Assembly: GCA_963790045.1 (NCBI GenBank)
Contig: CAWBMS010000001.1
Span: 1-48,055 of the forward strand
Direction: 5' to 3'
From: DATKMP01 sp963790045
GTDB lineage: Bacteria; Bacteroidota; Ignavibacteria; UBA10030
DNA length: 48,055 nt
The notes beneath the pieces are model-generated. The model ran no database searches. It worked only from the letters and a program-made list of their open reading frames with translations, and had not been told where the DNA came from. Below are positions 1 through 8,417 of the stretch, piece after piece. Made by a program: the position numbers and the translations under genes. Position 1 is the stretch's first letter, and each line of letters begins with the position of its first letter.

Positions 1-454
1 ATCCCTGGTTCTTCGAGATATTCAGCAATTCAGGGGCGTCGGTATTCACGGTTACGGCGACCGGTTTTTGATATTGTTTCACCAGTCTGCCGACATTGCT
101 TAAGAAATCACGCGACATTTCAGATTCATAAGTGGACACATAGAGATGATTGAATAGAACACCGTCGACATCGGGTAGTTTCAGAGCTTCTTCAAGAATT
201 CTGGTAAAGATCGTGTAATCGAAAATTTCTCCCAGATCCAGTGGATTCTGATGGGCAATCACCCGCGTGTGATAAATTGTTTTCACCGTTTCGATAAAAG
301 CCGGGGGAAAATCAACCAGCGAGAAGCCGAATTTGGCGCAGGCATCGACAGTTAGAACAGCATGCCCGCCGGAACGGGAGAGGACGGCGACGCGTCTGCT
401 TTTCATCAGAGGAAGCCGGATAATTTTTACCGCGTTAAGAAAGTCGATATCGTC
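1..454 (-). CDS. Acyl-CoA synthetase (NDP-forming) family protein, internal fragment
   Basis: The minus strand is open from about 484 to the window edge and reads as the CoA-binding/ligase core of ADP-forming acetate-CoA ligase (acyl-CoA synthetase, NDP-forming). Visible landmarks are RVAVLSRSGGHAVLTVDAC, then NPLDLGEIFDYTIF, then VDGVLFNHLY, in the order expected for the succinyl-CoA-synthetase-like domain. Family members make or use acyl-CoA with ADP/ATP, or form the body of protein acetyltransferases. The C-terminus lies beyond base 1. The N-terminus is missing because recognisable sequence stops at about 450-484, where malate dehydrogenase sequence begins on the other strand. The fragment is therefore cut at both ends and the exact enzyme cannot be named. 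Confidence 0.7.
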
Positions 455-938
455 CTCCGCACGTATGCGGACATTTATCGCCATGGAACTTGGTGTCTCG
501 GTGGAAAATGTTACTGCGTTCGTTTTAGGTGGACATGGAGATTCGATGGTACCGCTTCCGCGTTATTCTACTGTTGCCGGCATTCCGATTCCGGATTTAA
601 TAAATCAAGAAGCTATTGATCGGATTGTGAAACGCACACGCGAGGGTGGTATGGAAATCGTCAACCTTCTTAAAACCGGCAGCGCATTTTATGCACCAGC
701 AGCATCTGCTGTTCAAATGATTGAAGCGATCGTAAAAAACAAAAAACGCATTCTCCCGTGCGCCGTTTATCTCCAAGGTGAATATGATATTCACGATACA
801 GTGGTAGGCGTTCCTGTAAAACTTGGCCGCAGCGGCGTTGAGGACATTATACAAATTAAACTCACACCAACAGAACAGGCAGCGCTGAATCAATCCGCAG
901 CCGATGTGAAAACGAATATTCAAAAGCTTACCCTGTAA
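453..938 (+). CDS. mdh: Malate dehydrogenase (LDH-type), C-terminal part only
   Basis: From residue SARMRTFIAMEL onward this is the C-terminal half of NAD-dependent malate dehydrogenase of the lactate-dehydrogenase-like group, which oxidises malate to oxaloacetate in the TCA cycle. The catalytic His motif GGHGDSMVPLPRYSTVAGIP is intact, as is the substrate-specificity region KTGSAFYAPAASAVQMIEAI, and the C-terminus is complete at the stop at 936-938. The whole NAD-binding Rossmann half (about 150 residues) is absent. Upstream sequence in this frame encodes nothing MDH-like and instead belongs to an acyl-CoA synthetase on the other strand. The open frame continues back to 333 only by chance. 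I infer a chimeric junction near 450-470. Confidence 0.85.
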   Translation, partial: SSARMRTFIAMELGVSVENVTAFVLGGHGDSMVPLPRYSTVAGIPIPDLINQEAIDRIVKRTREGGMEIVNLLKTGSAFYAPAASAVQMIEAIVKNKKRILPCAVYLQGEYDIHDTVVGVPVKLGRSGVEDIIQIKLTPTEQAALNQSAADVKTNIQKLTL

Positions 939-1043
939 CTTTCTTTCGTACTTCCGCCTTCTTAAATGAATTACGATTTTCTGAATTTAATTTCTGAATA
1001 TTGCATTTTATTTGCTCATTTATTATGTTTGTAGCGGTTGCTG

Positions 1044-1056
1044 GCTATACTATAGC
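1044..1056. promoter_or_regulatory. Palindrome in the porin leader, possible -10/operator
   Basis: GCTATACTATAGC is a perfect 13-bp palindrome 42 bases before the porin start codon and contains TATACT, a good -10-like hexamer. A convincing -35 at 17 bases is not evident, so this may be an operator, a promoter element or chance. Confidence 0.25.
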
Positions 1057-1097
1057 AATAGTTCAAAATAAATTTATTCACTTTATTGGAGGTCGCT

Positions 1098-2411
1098 GTG
1101 AGAACATTTTTTGTACGTATTTCAAGTATCGCTATTCTTGGGCTTATCTGTAGTTCGCTTGCCTTGAGTGGCGGATATCAATTAAATGAACAAAATGCTC
1201 GTGCCGTTGGTATGGGCGGAGCTTTTGTCGCAACAGCTTCCGATCCTTCTGCAATTTATTTTAATCCAGCCGGCCTTGCGTTCCAAAACGGAATTAACAT
1301 CCTTGGCGGTATTAATTTTATTATGCCATCGCAAACATTTGACGGTTCCGGTACTCAAATGGCTGTCCAAACAAAAACGAATTCACAAGTATTCACTCCA
1401 TTCAATGTATATGGTTCATATCAAGTAAATGATCAAATCGTTGTCGGTCTTGGAATCTATAATCCTTTTGGGCTTGGAACTCAGTGGCCAGATAAATGGG
1501 GACAAGCATTAAATGGCATTTATGTTGGAAGTGCTAGCTCAGTAAATGCGAGCATTGCAACATATTATTTTAATCCAACAATTGCCTATAAAATTAATGA
1601 TCAATTGTCTGTTGGCCTCGGCGTTAGCTATGTCTATGGGACGGTTTCTATGAGCCAAACCAATCCGAGTCCCTTTGGTGGATATTTTAAAAGCCAATTA
1701 GATGGAACAGGAAACGGATTTAATGCAAACATTGGTGTAATGTACAAGCCTACCGATCAACTTTCCTTCGGATTATCTTATCGTATGACGACAAAGATCG
1801 ATTTCTCTGGTAATGCCACATTCACTAATATTGATGTTCCAACTACCTTATATCTTCCTTCCCCCCCATATCCCGCAGGTTTGAGCTATTGGAATGCAGT
1901 TTCATCTAAATATCCCGGTGGCACAGGGACAGCCACACTTCCAATGCCGGGAAATTTATATCTTGGCGTAGCATATCAATTGCAACCAGATTTGAGAGTT
2001 GAAGGTGATTTCCAATGGGTACAATGGTCCTCATACGATCAGCTTCAAATCAACTTGACACCTGCTGTTACTGGTGGACAAGGTAATAATACTTCTATCA
2101 AGAACTGGAATGATGGTTATCTTTTCCGCATTGGTGCAGAGTATACAATCAATGACCAATGGACGGTCCGTGCCGGAGGAGTTGAAGATTTATCTCCACA
2201 ACCGCCGAGCAAGACCGAACCGATGCTTCCCGATGGCGATCGTACCGATATTACTGTTGGTGGAAGTTATAAAATTAGCACTAATTTCCATGTCGATGTT
2301 GCTTATATGCTCGTCCTGTTTGCTGAAAGAAACGCAACAGGTTCAGCACTTCCAGGAACATATAATTGCACGGCACATGTTGCCAGCGTGAACTTCGGTT
2401 ATAGTTTCTAG
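1098..2411 (+). CDS. FadL/OmpP1/TodX-family outer-membrane transport protein
   Basis: Outer-membrane beta-barrel of the FadL/OmpP1/TodX family, which imports long-chain fatty acids or other hydrophobic compounds. I chose GTG at 1098 because GGAGG (1088-1092) sits five bases upstream; a TTG at 1086 would leave no ribosome site. An N-terminal signal peptide of about 22 residues ends near LALSGG. The mature protein opens with the family hallmark YQLNEQNARAVGMGGAFVA followed by SDPSAIYFNPAGLA, which corresponds to the hatch/N-terminal plug. The rest is alternating aromatic/polar barrel strands ending in the C-terminal aromatic NFGYSF. Length (about 437 residues) is normal. It is a single gene on the plus strand, followed by a strong terminator. 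The substrate cannot be told from sequence. Confidence 0.92.
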   Translation: MRTFFVRISSIAILGLICSSLALSGGYQLNEQNARAVGMGGAFVATASDPSAIYFNPAGLAFQNGINILGGINFIMPSQTFDGSGTQMAVQTKTNSQVFTPFNVYGSYQVNDQIVVGLGIYNPFGLGTQWPDKWGQALNGIYVGSASSVNASIATYYFNPTIAYKINDQLSVGLGVSYVYGTVSMSQTNPSPFGGYFKSQLDGTGNGFNANIGVMYKPTDQLSFGLSYRMTTKIDFSGNATFTNIDVPTTLYLPSPPYPAGLSYWNAVSSKYPGGTGTATLPMPGNLYLGVAYQLQPDLRVEGDFQWVQWSSYDQLQINLTPAVTGGQGNNTSIKNWNDGYLFRIGAEYTINDQWTVRAGGVEDLSPQPPSKTEPMLPDGDRTDITVGGSYKISTNFHVDVAYMLVLFAERNATGSALPGTYNCTAHVASVNFGYSF

Positions 2412-2433
2412 TTATTTTTCCTTCGTAAATAAA

Positions 2434-2470
2434 AAAACCCGTCTTCAGAATTTCTGAGACGGGTTTTTCT
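2434..2470. terminator. Bidirectional Rho-independent terminator
   Basis: AAACCCGTCTTCAGAA pairs with TTCTGAGACGGGTTT, flanked by an A-run on the left and a T-run on the right. It ends the porin gene and also serves the convergent anti-sigma kinase gene. Confidence 0.9.
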
Positions 2471-2490
2471 TTTTCATCAACTTGCGTGCA

Positions 2491-2934
2491 CTACGAGGCC
2501 AGATTTAATTTCATCCGCACGGTCATTCCTGTTTTCGCCTGCGTGTATTTCACTTCGTCCATTAACGAGCGCATCAGAAAAACGCCGCGTCCGTTTTCTT
2601 TCAAAAGATTTTCCTTCGCCAGAGGATCAGCAAGATTGTTCACATCAAATCCTCTGCCTTCATCTTTCACCGTTACGACCAGAGACGTTTTTTGAATGAC
2701 ACACCGCAAGTGAACATTTTTCGATGGATCGGAATGGTTACCATGAAGAATGGCATTGTTCACCGCTTCCGTGCAGCACAGTAACAACCGATACATGGTG
2801 CCATCATCAAGTCGGAGCAACGCATTCACTTTCTTAAGGAACGTTTCAATATTTTTCACTTCTTTGGGATCACTCTTGCATTTGAATGTAAATTCACGCC
2901 GTGGAATATTTCTTATTTTATCGGATTTATTCAT
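2491..2934 (-). CDS. RsbW-like anti-sigma factor serine/threonine kinase
   Basis: A 147-residue single HATPase_c_2 (GHKL) domain of the anti-sigma regulatory kinase family (RsbW/SpoIIAB type). These proteins bind sigma factors or phosphorylate STAS antagonists in partner-switching stress pathways. The N box is CCTEAVNNAILHGN (about residues 57-70), the G1 box DEGRGFD (about 96-102) and the G2 box NGRGVFLMRSLMDEV (about 118-132), all intact. The start codon overlaps the end of a 31-codon frame. No STAS antagonist or PP2C phosphatase partner is visible in the window, so the partner is unknown. Length is typical. Confidence 0.9.
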   Translation of the reverse strand: MNKSDKIRNIPRREFTFKCKSDPKEVKNIETFLKKVNALLRLDDGTMYRLLLCCTEAVNNAILHGNHSDPSKNVHLRCVIQKTSLVVTVKDEGRGFDVNNLADPLAKENLLKENGRGVFLMRSLMDEVKYTQAKTGMTVRMKLNLAS

Positions 2935-3022
2935 GCCCTTGTTTCGACGTACGGATGATCACTTCAATTGCACTATGGTTCACAAATGCAATATCCTTCG
3001 TATCAATGACGCGCATAATCAT
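2927..3022 (-). CDS. Possible 31-residue small protein between nuclease and anti-sigma kinase
   Basis: ATG at 3022 lies just after the nuclease stop codon (TAA 3024-3026), and the frame runs 31 codons to a TAA that overlaps the start of the anti-sigma kinase gene. The peptide (beginning MIMRVIDTKDIAFVNHSAIE) resembles no family I know. There is no strong ribosome site. It could be a coupling leader or noise. Confidence 0.2.
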   Translation of the reverse strand: MIMRVIDTKDIAFVNHSAIEVIIRTSKQGHE

Positions 3023-3023
3023 C

Positions 3024-4417
3024 TTACAATTCAAATTGTTGTCCCATCACAGGAATTTCAATATTGTCCGTATGATTTTCTTTGAGTTTTGCAGCCAATT
3101 TTTCTGCCTGTTCAATTTCACCGTGCACCAAAAATACTTTTTTTAACCGTTTCGGATTTATTCCTGTTATATAACTGACCAGTTCCGGCTGATCGGCATG
3201 CGCAGAAAATGAATTGAGCACGGCGACTTCCGAATTCAACTTCAAGACATCGCCAAAAATCGTCACTTCAGGAACTTTTTCTACAATCCGTTTGCCCAGC
3301 GTATGTTCCGCTTGATACCCGACAATCATAATCGTGTTGTTCGGATTTTCGATATTGTTGGCAAGATGATGCACAATGCGCCCCGCTTCGCACATACCGG
3401 ATGCAGCAATAATCATACATGGCGAACGCAATCCGTTCAACTCTTTGGATTGATCGACGGTGCGCACATAAATGAGTCGATGAAAGCCGAACGGGATCTT
3501 GATGCGCATTGATATGTGCAATTGTTTCCTGATCAAAACATTCGGGATGAATGCGAAAAATATCTGTTGCATCAACCGCCAGCGGGCTATCGACATAAAT
3601 GGGAATAACCGGTAAACGCCCTTCATCAAATAGTTCCGACAGCAGATACACAATTTCTTGCGTTCGTTCGACACTAAACGACGGCACAATAATTTTGCCG
3701 CCGCGATCTACCGTGCGTTGAATCACTGCGGCAAGAGAATCTTTCATTCCATCGATAGGATCATGAAAATTTTCCTCCATAGGTGCTTTCGGAAATTAGC
3801 ACATCTGCTTCATCCAATTGCTGCGGGTCGCGCAAAATGGGAGCATTCTTCCTTCCCAAATCGCCGGTGAATGCGATGCGTTTCGTTTTTCCGTTTTCTT
3901 CTACATCGCATACCACAACGGACGAACCCAAAATATGTCCGGCATCCAATAACGTAGCTTGAACACCTTTTGCCACCGTGACTGGCTGATTATAATTGAT
4001 ACCGATAAATTGGTTCATCGCATCCGTCACATCGAACACTGATACAACGGTTCCACAAGCGGTTCTTTTCGCTTGGTGTGTTTTTTATTCACGTATTCAA
4101 TATCCCGCTCTTGAATATATGCACTGTCATACAACATGATGTTGCACAAATCGCGCGTAGCATTCGTTGCATAGATCGGTCCTTTGAATCCCTGCTTTAC
4201 CAAGTTCGGAAGATTTCCTGCATGGTCAATGTGTGCATGACAAGATCACGGCATCGATTGTTTTGGGATCGAAGGAAAAATTTCTGTTGCGCTCGTAGGA
4301 TTCCGCTCGTTTGCCCTGAAACATTCCGCAGTCAAACAAAATACGGCTGCCGTTGACGGATAGTAAATGCATGGAACCGGTAACTGTTCTCGCTGCGCCT
4401 AAAAATCGTATATTCAT
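3024..4417 (-). pseudogene. Beta-CASP metallo-beta-lactamase-fold RNase, broken by four frameshifts
   Basis: Read through four single-base shifts, this is a ~464-residue MBL-fold protein with an RNA specificity (beta-CASP/CPSF-type) domain. Such proteins are Zn-dependent RNA endo/exonucleases. It starts MNIRFLGAARTVTGSMHLL at 4417. The HAHIDHAGNLP metal site is present but begins in a new frame after VILS near 4250. Further pieces are LDAGHILGSSVVV, then TGDLGRKNAPIL, then ISESTYG. The beta-CASP part has PSFSVERTQEIVYLL, DSPLAVDATDIF and ASGMCEAGRIVHHL. The RMMBL tail has NSFSAHADQPELV and VFLVHGEIEQAEKL. Shifts fall near 4250, 4025, 3775 (TTTT run) and 3500 (CCC run). Every motif survives, so consensus error is at least as likely as true decay. 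Confidence 0.85.
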
Positions 4418-4477
4418 AATTCTTTCTTGTTTATCGTTGTTGTTGAAAGTAGAAAGAAGAGGCCTGAAATGCAAAAG

Positions 4478-4503
4478 GAAAAGGGCTAAATTTCTTCAGC
4501 CCT
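4478..4503 (-). terminator. Rho-independent terminator downstream of the CpoB-like lipoprotein
   Basis: Perfect 8-bp stem AAAGGGCT/AGCCCTTT with a 10-base loop. On the minus strand it is followed by a T-rich tract (TTCCTTTT). It lies about 40 bases after the lipoprotein stop codon and before the nuclease gene. Confidence 0.75.
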
Positions 4504-4541
4504 TTCTTCGATCCTTATTATCAACATCCATCGTATTATTA

Positions 4542-5393
4542 TCACAAATGGCTTTGCAATGCTTTCAAATGAATCCATGCAAGCGGAGCATTGGAACAAA
4601 GTGGAAATTGATTCGCTACTTGTTCATACGCTTGGCGCGCTTTCTTGAAATCACCGAGTGCTTCATACGAACGGCCGAGCATAAAATATGCATCTGCCTT
4701 TTTATTCGAAGATTCTATTTTCAAAACCTTTTGAAATTGTGTAACAGCATTTTTATACATCGATTTCGCAAAATACCCTTCGCCCATCCAATAGATGCAA
4801 TGGTCAGCTAAGTCTTTTCCATTACCACTTTGTAAAAGAGAATTCAATGCTTGTATCGATCCATCATAATTTTTCTCCGCAAACAATAACAGCGCATGGG
4901 AATAACGCGCATAAGCTTCTGAGATCGGGACAGCGTCTGAAGTGATCGGTATAACAGTACGCGGCGCCTGTAAAGTTGGACTGGCAAGCAATTCCGACAT
5001 TTGATTGCCGATCTTTTCATTGTCGGCTTTTAGTTTTTCGACATTCTCTTCCAATTGTTTTTGCCGCGTCAGTGCAAGATATTCTCGAGATTCCAACTCA
5101 CTAACTTTTTCCATCATCGTGCGGGTGGATGCGAGCAACGAACCGGCATAGCGGGTCATCGCCGTCAGCGAATCACGTAGTTCTTTTGAGGCTTGCGTTG
5201 CTTGGGCAAGCTGCTGACGTAGTTGGTCCAAGTCCGATGAGGAATAGTTGTAGTTCACAGCTATACGATGAGGCACCGATGTCACCGGTGTAAAAAATTC
5301 ATCGCTGGCTTGCATCGGCTCGCGCGTGTAGGCACAGCCAGTCAACCAAAACACGCTGACCAATGCAGCAAAACTATATAATATTTTTTTCAT
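4542..5393 (-). CDS. Coiled-coil and TPR lipoprotein, CpoB/YbgF-like
   Basis: About 283 residues, starting at the ATG at 5393 behind a good GGAGG site. The signal peptide ends in the lipobox LTGC (Cys about residue 20), so it is predicted to be an outer-membrane or inner-membrane lipoprotein. Residues about 50-130 form a heptad-rich coiled coil (LRQQLAQATQASKELRDSL onward). The C-terminal ~120 residues hold three TPR units, including YDGSIQALNSLL, KNAVTQFQKVLKIESSNKKA and ALGDFKKARQAYEQVANQFP. This architecture resembles CpoB/YbgF of the Tol-Pal system, although classic CpoB is a soluble periplasmic protein and no tol-pal genes are nearby. It follows another lipoprotein gene by 13 bases, so the two are probably co-transcribed. 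Confidence 0.82.
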   Translation of the reverse strand: MKKILYSFAALVSVFWLTGCAYTREPMQASDEFFTPVTSVPHRIAVNYNYSSSDLDQLRQQLAQATQASKELRDSLTAMTRYAGSLLASTRTMMEKVSELESREYLALTRQKQLEENVEKLKADNEKIGNQMSELLASPTLQAPRTVIPITSDAVPISEAYARYSHALLLFAEKNYDGSIQALNSLLQSGNGKDLADHCIYWMGEGYFAKSMYKNAVTQFQKVLKIESSNKKADAYFMLGRSYEALGDFKKARQAYEQVANQFPLCSNAPLAWIHLKALQSHL

Positions 5394-5406
5394 GATGAAT
5401 GTCCTC

Positions 5407-6150
5407 CTATTCAATCGGCGGATTTTTTTTCGCTGTAAGAAGATATGCAGAAAATCCCAGAACACCTACAACGATGATCGCCGTGGTTACATTATCCAAT
5501 TTCGGATGCGATGGTGGTGCGGGCGGTTCTGGAATACGTTTGATGGGATGATAATTTTTCCACGGTATCTGTTGTACAGAATCTATTTGAAAATCGAATT
5601 CATAATTTTTAATCAATGATCCAAATGCGACAGGTAAAATCAATCCTACTTGCTGCCCCGCGCTGTGCGTAATATACGTGCGCAAAGCAGCATTCCGGTT
5701 ATCGGTCGTGGGAAACAAATCATCTTCCACCCATTCTTTTCCGTTGAAGGAAATATGATTGCGCGGAATAACCAGATCACGAATATAACCCAACGGCGGC
5801 AGCAACACCGAAGCATTTGTATCTAAACGATCGGTATATAAGTTGTCGGCATGGCGTATGGAAACAAACCGTCCATTCTGATGCAAGGATACTTTATTCC
5901 ACACAATGTGGATCGTGGAGCTGGAAATATTTTGCAATTGAAACCGTATCGCCGCTTCATCAAACTTGAACTGGATGATGACGCTGTTGTCACGGAACAA
6001 TAAATTATCTGTCCGCACAGGATACACCAACGAGTAGAGATATTGGTATTTATTTCCACTCCCCGGCGTGAACGACGTCGTGGTCGCACAACCACTCACG
6101 ATCACGGCAATGACTACACTGCACAACAACAATATTTTTTTTCTTTTCAT
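5407..6150 (-). CDS. Predicted lipoprotein of unknown function with a C-terminal membrane segment
   Basis: 247 residues that I do not recognise as a named family. The N-terminus MKRKKILLLCSVVIAVIVSG is followed by Cys, a clear lipoprotein signal. The middle is a beta-rich region of about 170 residues (for example AIRFQLQNISSSTIHIVWNK), a pattern seen in immunoglobulin-like or CARDB-like folds. A proline-rich linker (PEPPAPPSHP) precedes a hydrophobic stretch TTAIIVVGVLGFSAYLL near the end. A lipid anchor plus a C-terminal membrane helix is unusual and could place the protein across the periplasm. It lies 13 bases upstream of the coiled-coil/TPR lipoprotein gene, so the two may work together. 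Confidence 0.75.
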   Translation of the reverse strand: MKRKKILLLCSVVIAVIVSGCATTTSFTPGSGNKYQYLYSLVYPVRTDNLLFRDNSVIIQFKFDEAAIRFQLQNISSSTIHIVWNKVSLHQNGRFVSIRHADNLYTDRLDTNASVLLPPLGYIRDLVIPRNHISFNGKEWVEDDLFPTTDNRNAALRTYITHSAGQQVGLILPVAFGSLIKNYEFDFQIDSVQQIPWKNYHPIKRIPEPPAPPSHPKLDNVTTAIIVVGVLGFSAYLLTAKKNPPIE

Positions 6151-6202
6151 CTCTTTTTCTTGTAGTTCGTTTCACAACTTGAATCAACCAACCACAATCT
6201 CC

Positions 6203-6841
6203 TTATTTGAGCAATAGCATTTTCTTCGTTGCCGCATAATTACCGCCGGCAAGGACACGATAGAAATACACGCCGGTGGCAACACGAACATGATCTTCAT
6301 TCGTTCCATCCCATACCACTTTGTAGCGTCCGGCATCTTTCACATCTTTTTCAACTGTCTTCACTTTTCTGCCAAGGACATCGAAAATTTGAACTGCAAC
6401 ACGCGGCAACGATCCGGTAATTTCTGGTACGTCAAATTCAATCGTGGTCGTTGGATTGAACGGATTCGGATAGTTTTGATAAAGCATCCACGTGCTTGGA
6501 ATTTCATTACGAATATCTTCCGCTGCCCACGGAATAACTTGCGCAATATTGGTATCCACGCTGGCAATTACTTTCACTGAATCAATACTGTTCGCCGATA
6601 GTTGCACTGGCAGGCGGAAGATCGGTGTACTGCCGGTATCGATTGGAGTATTATTCACATTATACAAAATAACATTCACAATACGCCCGACACTTTTTAC
6701 TTTCACCGTCATCATTTGCGCGCGGGCATAGACAAGATCGGCGGTATCTAAAATTGCCGGCTGTTTCAAATAGATCACTGCCTGCAATCCTTTGATCGGA
6801 AGGGTGTTATTCAACACAAAACGTGAACCGATGTGTGTCAT
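6203..6841 (-). CDS. C-terminal piece of the Ig-repeat/dockerin protein: T9SS sorting domain
   Basis: This is the last ~212 codons of the gene that starts at 10252; the reading frame is rejoined by one shift near 6900. It contains a cohesin-like or Ig-like beta domain (RFVLNNTLPIKGLQAVIYL through SADSIDSV-type strands) and then a linker with WMLYQNYPNPFNPTTTIEFD. It ends with the type A T9SS C-terminal domain: VQIFDVLGRKVKTV, GRYKVVWDGTNE, ATGVYFYRVLAG, AATKKMLLLK. Such tails direct export through the type IX secretion system and attachment to the cell surface. No start codon with a ribosome site belongs to this piece alone. Confidence 0.88.
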   Translation of the reverse strand: MTHIGSRFVLNNTLPIKGLQAVIYLKQPAILDTADLVYARAQMMTVKVKSVGRIVNVILYNVNNTPIDTGSTPIFRLPVQLSANSIDSVKVIASVDTNIAQVIPWAAEDIRNEIPSTWMLYQNYPNPFNPTTTIEFDVPEITGSLPRVAVQIFDVLGRKVKTVEKDVKDAGRYKVVWDGTNEDHVRVATGVYFYRVLAGGNYAATKKMLLLK

Positions 6842-6842
6842 C

Positions 6843-8417
6843 TCAATAGCGCTTTGAATATTCGTCGCAACAGTCGAATTGCCATCCGTTGGCGTGGACT
6901 GTACTCATCACCGAAAGATTGATCTTCGGCGAAATTATTGAAGCCATCGTTACATCATTTCGAGTCGGATCCCATCCGCCGGCAAGCAAGCTATCGCGGC
7001 ATGCAATGGCATCACGAATATCGATAACTCCATCGCCCACAGAACCATCGGCATGCACTGGATACATATCAGCACGAATGAAATCATAGCCGGTCAATTT
7101 TCGTTTCCCAAGAATATGATCGAGAATCGCTGTGAGATCGCCGATATTTTGTTGATTGTCATGGTTTGCATCGCCTTCAACCAACAATGCTTGCGCCGTG
7201 AAGAGCGAATCGATTCTTCCTGGAACTGATGCACGGACTTTGTACACACCAGGCCTGTTACCGAGTGTAATGATTGTCGAAGCAAAACCTGCGGCATCCG
7301 ATTTTACACTATCGTGCACAATCGACGCAGCAGTATCTAACGCCGGCTTTTGAACAAGTGTAAATGTTACCAAGGTATTAGGAATAGTATTCGCACCTGT
7401 ATCCTGAACTTGTACAATGAACGGCTTCAGCACATCGCCGATCTGTCCGACTTGCGCATCACCGGTTTGCTTCACAAGGAACGTCGGTTTGCCGATCAAT
7501 GCAGTACCGGTAAAGCGAATTGTATCTTTTAAGGACGGCGATGTTGCAATAACTGTATAAGCGCCGACTTTTGAACCGAACTTCAATTTCGTATAAGCAT
7601 TGCCGACGGAATCAGTTCCAACGGAATCTATTGTCAACGTATCGCCCCAAGTTCCAAAAGGTTTCGTCAGGATTGCAAACTTCACGCCGGCACCGGCAAC
7701 AAAGTTGCCGCCTATATCTCGCACATTAACAACAAACGATGTATCGAGCAGCGACAGAATCTGTTTACTCTGGTTTGCACCCAATTGGTACACAAGCGCT
7801 GAAACTGCACCATGCAATGCGGTAATATTAAATGTATCCGAAACACCAAGCAATGTTGAAGTTGCAACTACTTTATACGTGCCGATTTTTTGTCCCAGTG
7901 ACAAGAGCGTGGCTGCCGTTCCGGTAGAATCGGTTAATGCCCGATAATTACTTAGTGAATATCCTGCCGCTCCGGTCGGGCCAGCTACTGTAAAGACAAC
8001 TGTATTGTTTGCAACGGCGTTGCTCCCTCTATCCATCAAATTCACTTTCAAGAGTGAATCTAACGACGACATAATCGGTTTCGATTGATTATTGCCGCTT
8101 GTGATCGCAAAAATTTGCGGTACGCCATGCGTTGCAGTAAATGTAAATGTCTGAGTCAAACCCTGCAACGACGGCGAACTTGCCAGAACAGAATATTGTC
8201 CAACTTTGTTACCCAATGTGAAGCGTGTCTTACCCGTACCAGTTGAATCTGTTGTCACGCTGTCGGCTGCAAATGAAGCGCCGATAGCACTAACTGGTCT
8301 CGATGACAACACGAACTTCATCGGCAATCCACTGATGACATTGCTTGCTCGGTCGGTAATGGATGCGCCGAAGACCGGTAACGTTGTACCAATCGTATCG
8401 GCTGGTACCTGATGCAA
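6843..8417 (-). CDS. Middle piece of the same surface protein: Ig-like repeats and dockerin
   Basis: About 520 codons of the 10252-6203 gene. It carries at least four Ig-like (invasin/Big-type) repeats of roughly 95-105 residues. Each ends with a version of DSTGTGKTRFTLGNKVGQYSVLA and opens with a version of GANQSKPI..LD..LKVNVRD. After the last repeat comes a type I dockerin: EGDANHDNQQNIGDLTAILD for the first calcium loop, and DGVIDIRDAIACRDSLLAG for the second. Dockerins bind cohesins, or act as calcium-stabilised end domains in secreted proteins. No separate cohesin is visible in the window. Frame breaks lie near 8405 and 6900. Confidence 0.85.
   Translation of the reverse strand: MHQVPADTIGTTLPVFGASITDRASNVISGLPMKFVLSSRPVSAIGASFAADSVTTDSTGTGKTRFTLGNKVGQYSVLASSPSLQGLTQTFTFTATHGVPQIFAITSGNNQSKPIMSSLDSLLKVNLMDRGSNAVANNTVVFTVAGPTGAAGYSLSNYRALTDSTGTAATLLSLGQKIGTYKVVATSTLLGVSDTFNITALHGAVSALVYQLGANQSKQILSLLDTSFVVNVRDIGGNFVAGAGVKFAILTKPFGTWGDTLTIDSVGTDSVGNAYTKLKFGSKVGAYTVIATSPSLKDTIRFTGTALIGKPTFLVKQTGDAQVGQIGDVLKPFIVQVQDTGANTIPNTLVTFTLVQKPALDTAASIVHDSVKSDAAGFASTIITLGNRPGVYKVRASVPGRIDSLFTAQALLVEGDANHDNQQNIGDLTAILDHILGKRKLTGYDFIRADMYPVHADGSVGDGVIDIRDAIACRDSLLAGGWDPTRNDVTMASIISPKINLSVMSTVHANGWQFDCCDEYSKRY

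Noticed and set aside
333..455. N-terminal extension of malate dehydrogenase
   Set aside because: The translated residues do not match MDH; the opposite strand here reads as acyl-CoA synthetase.
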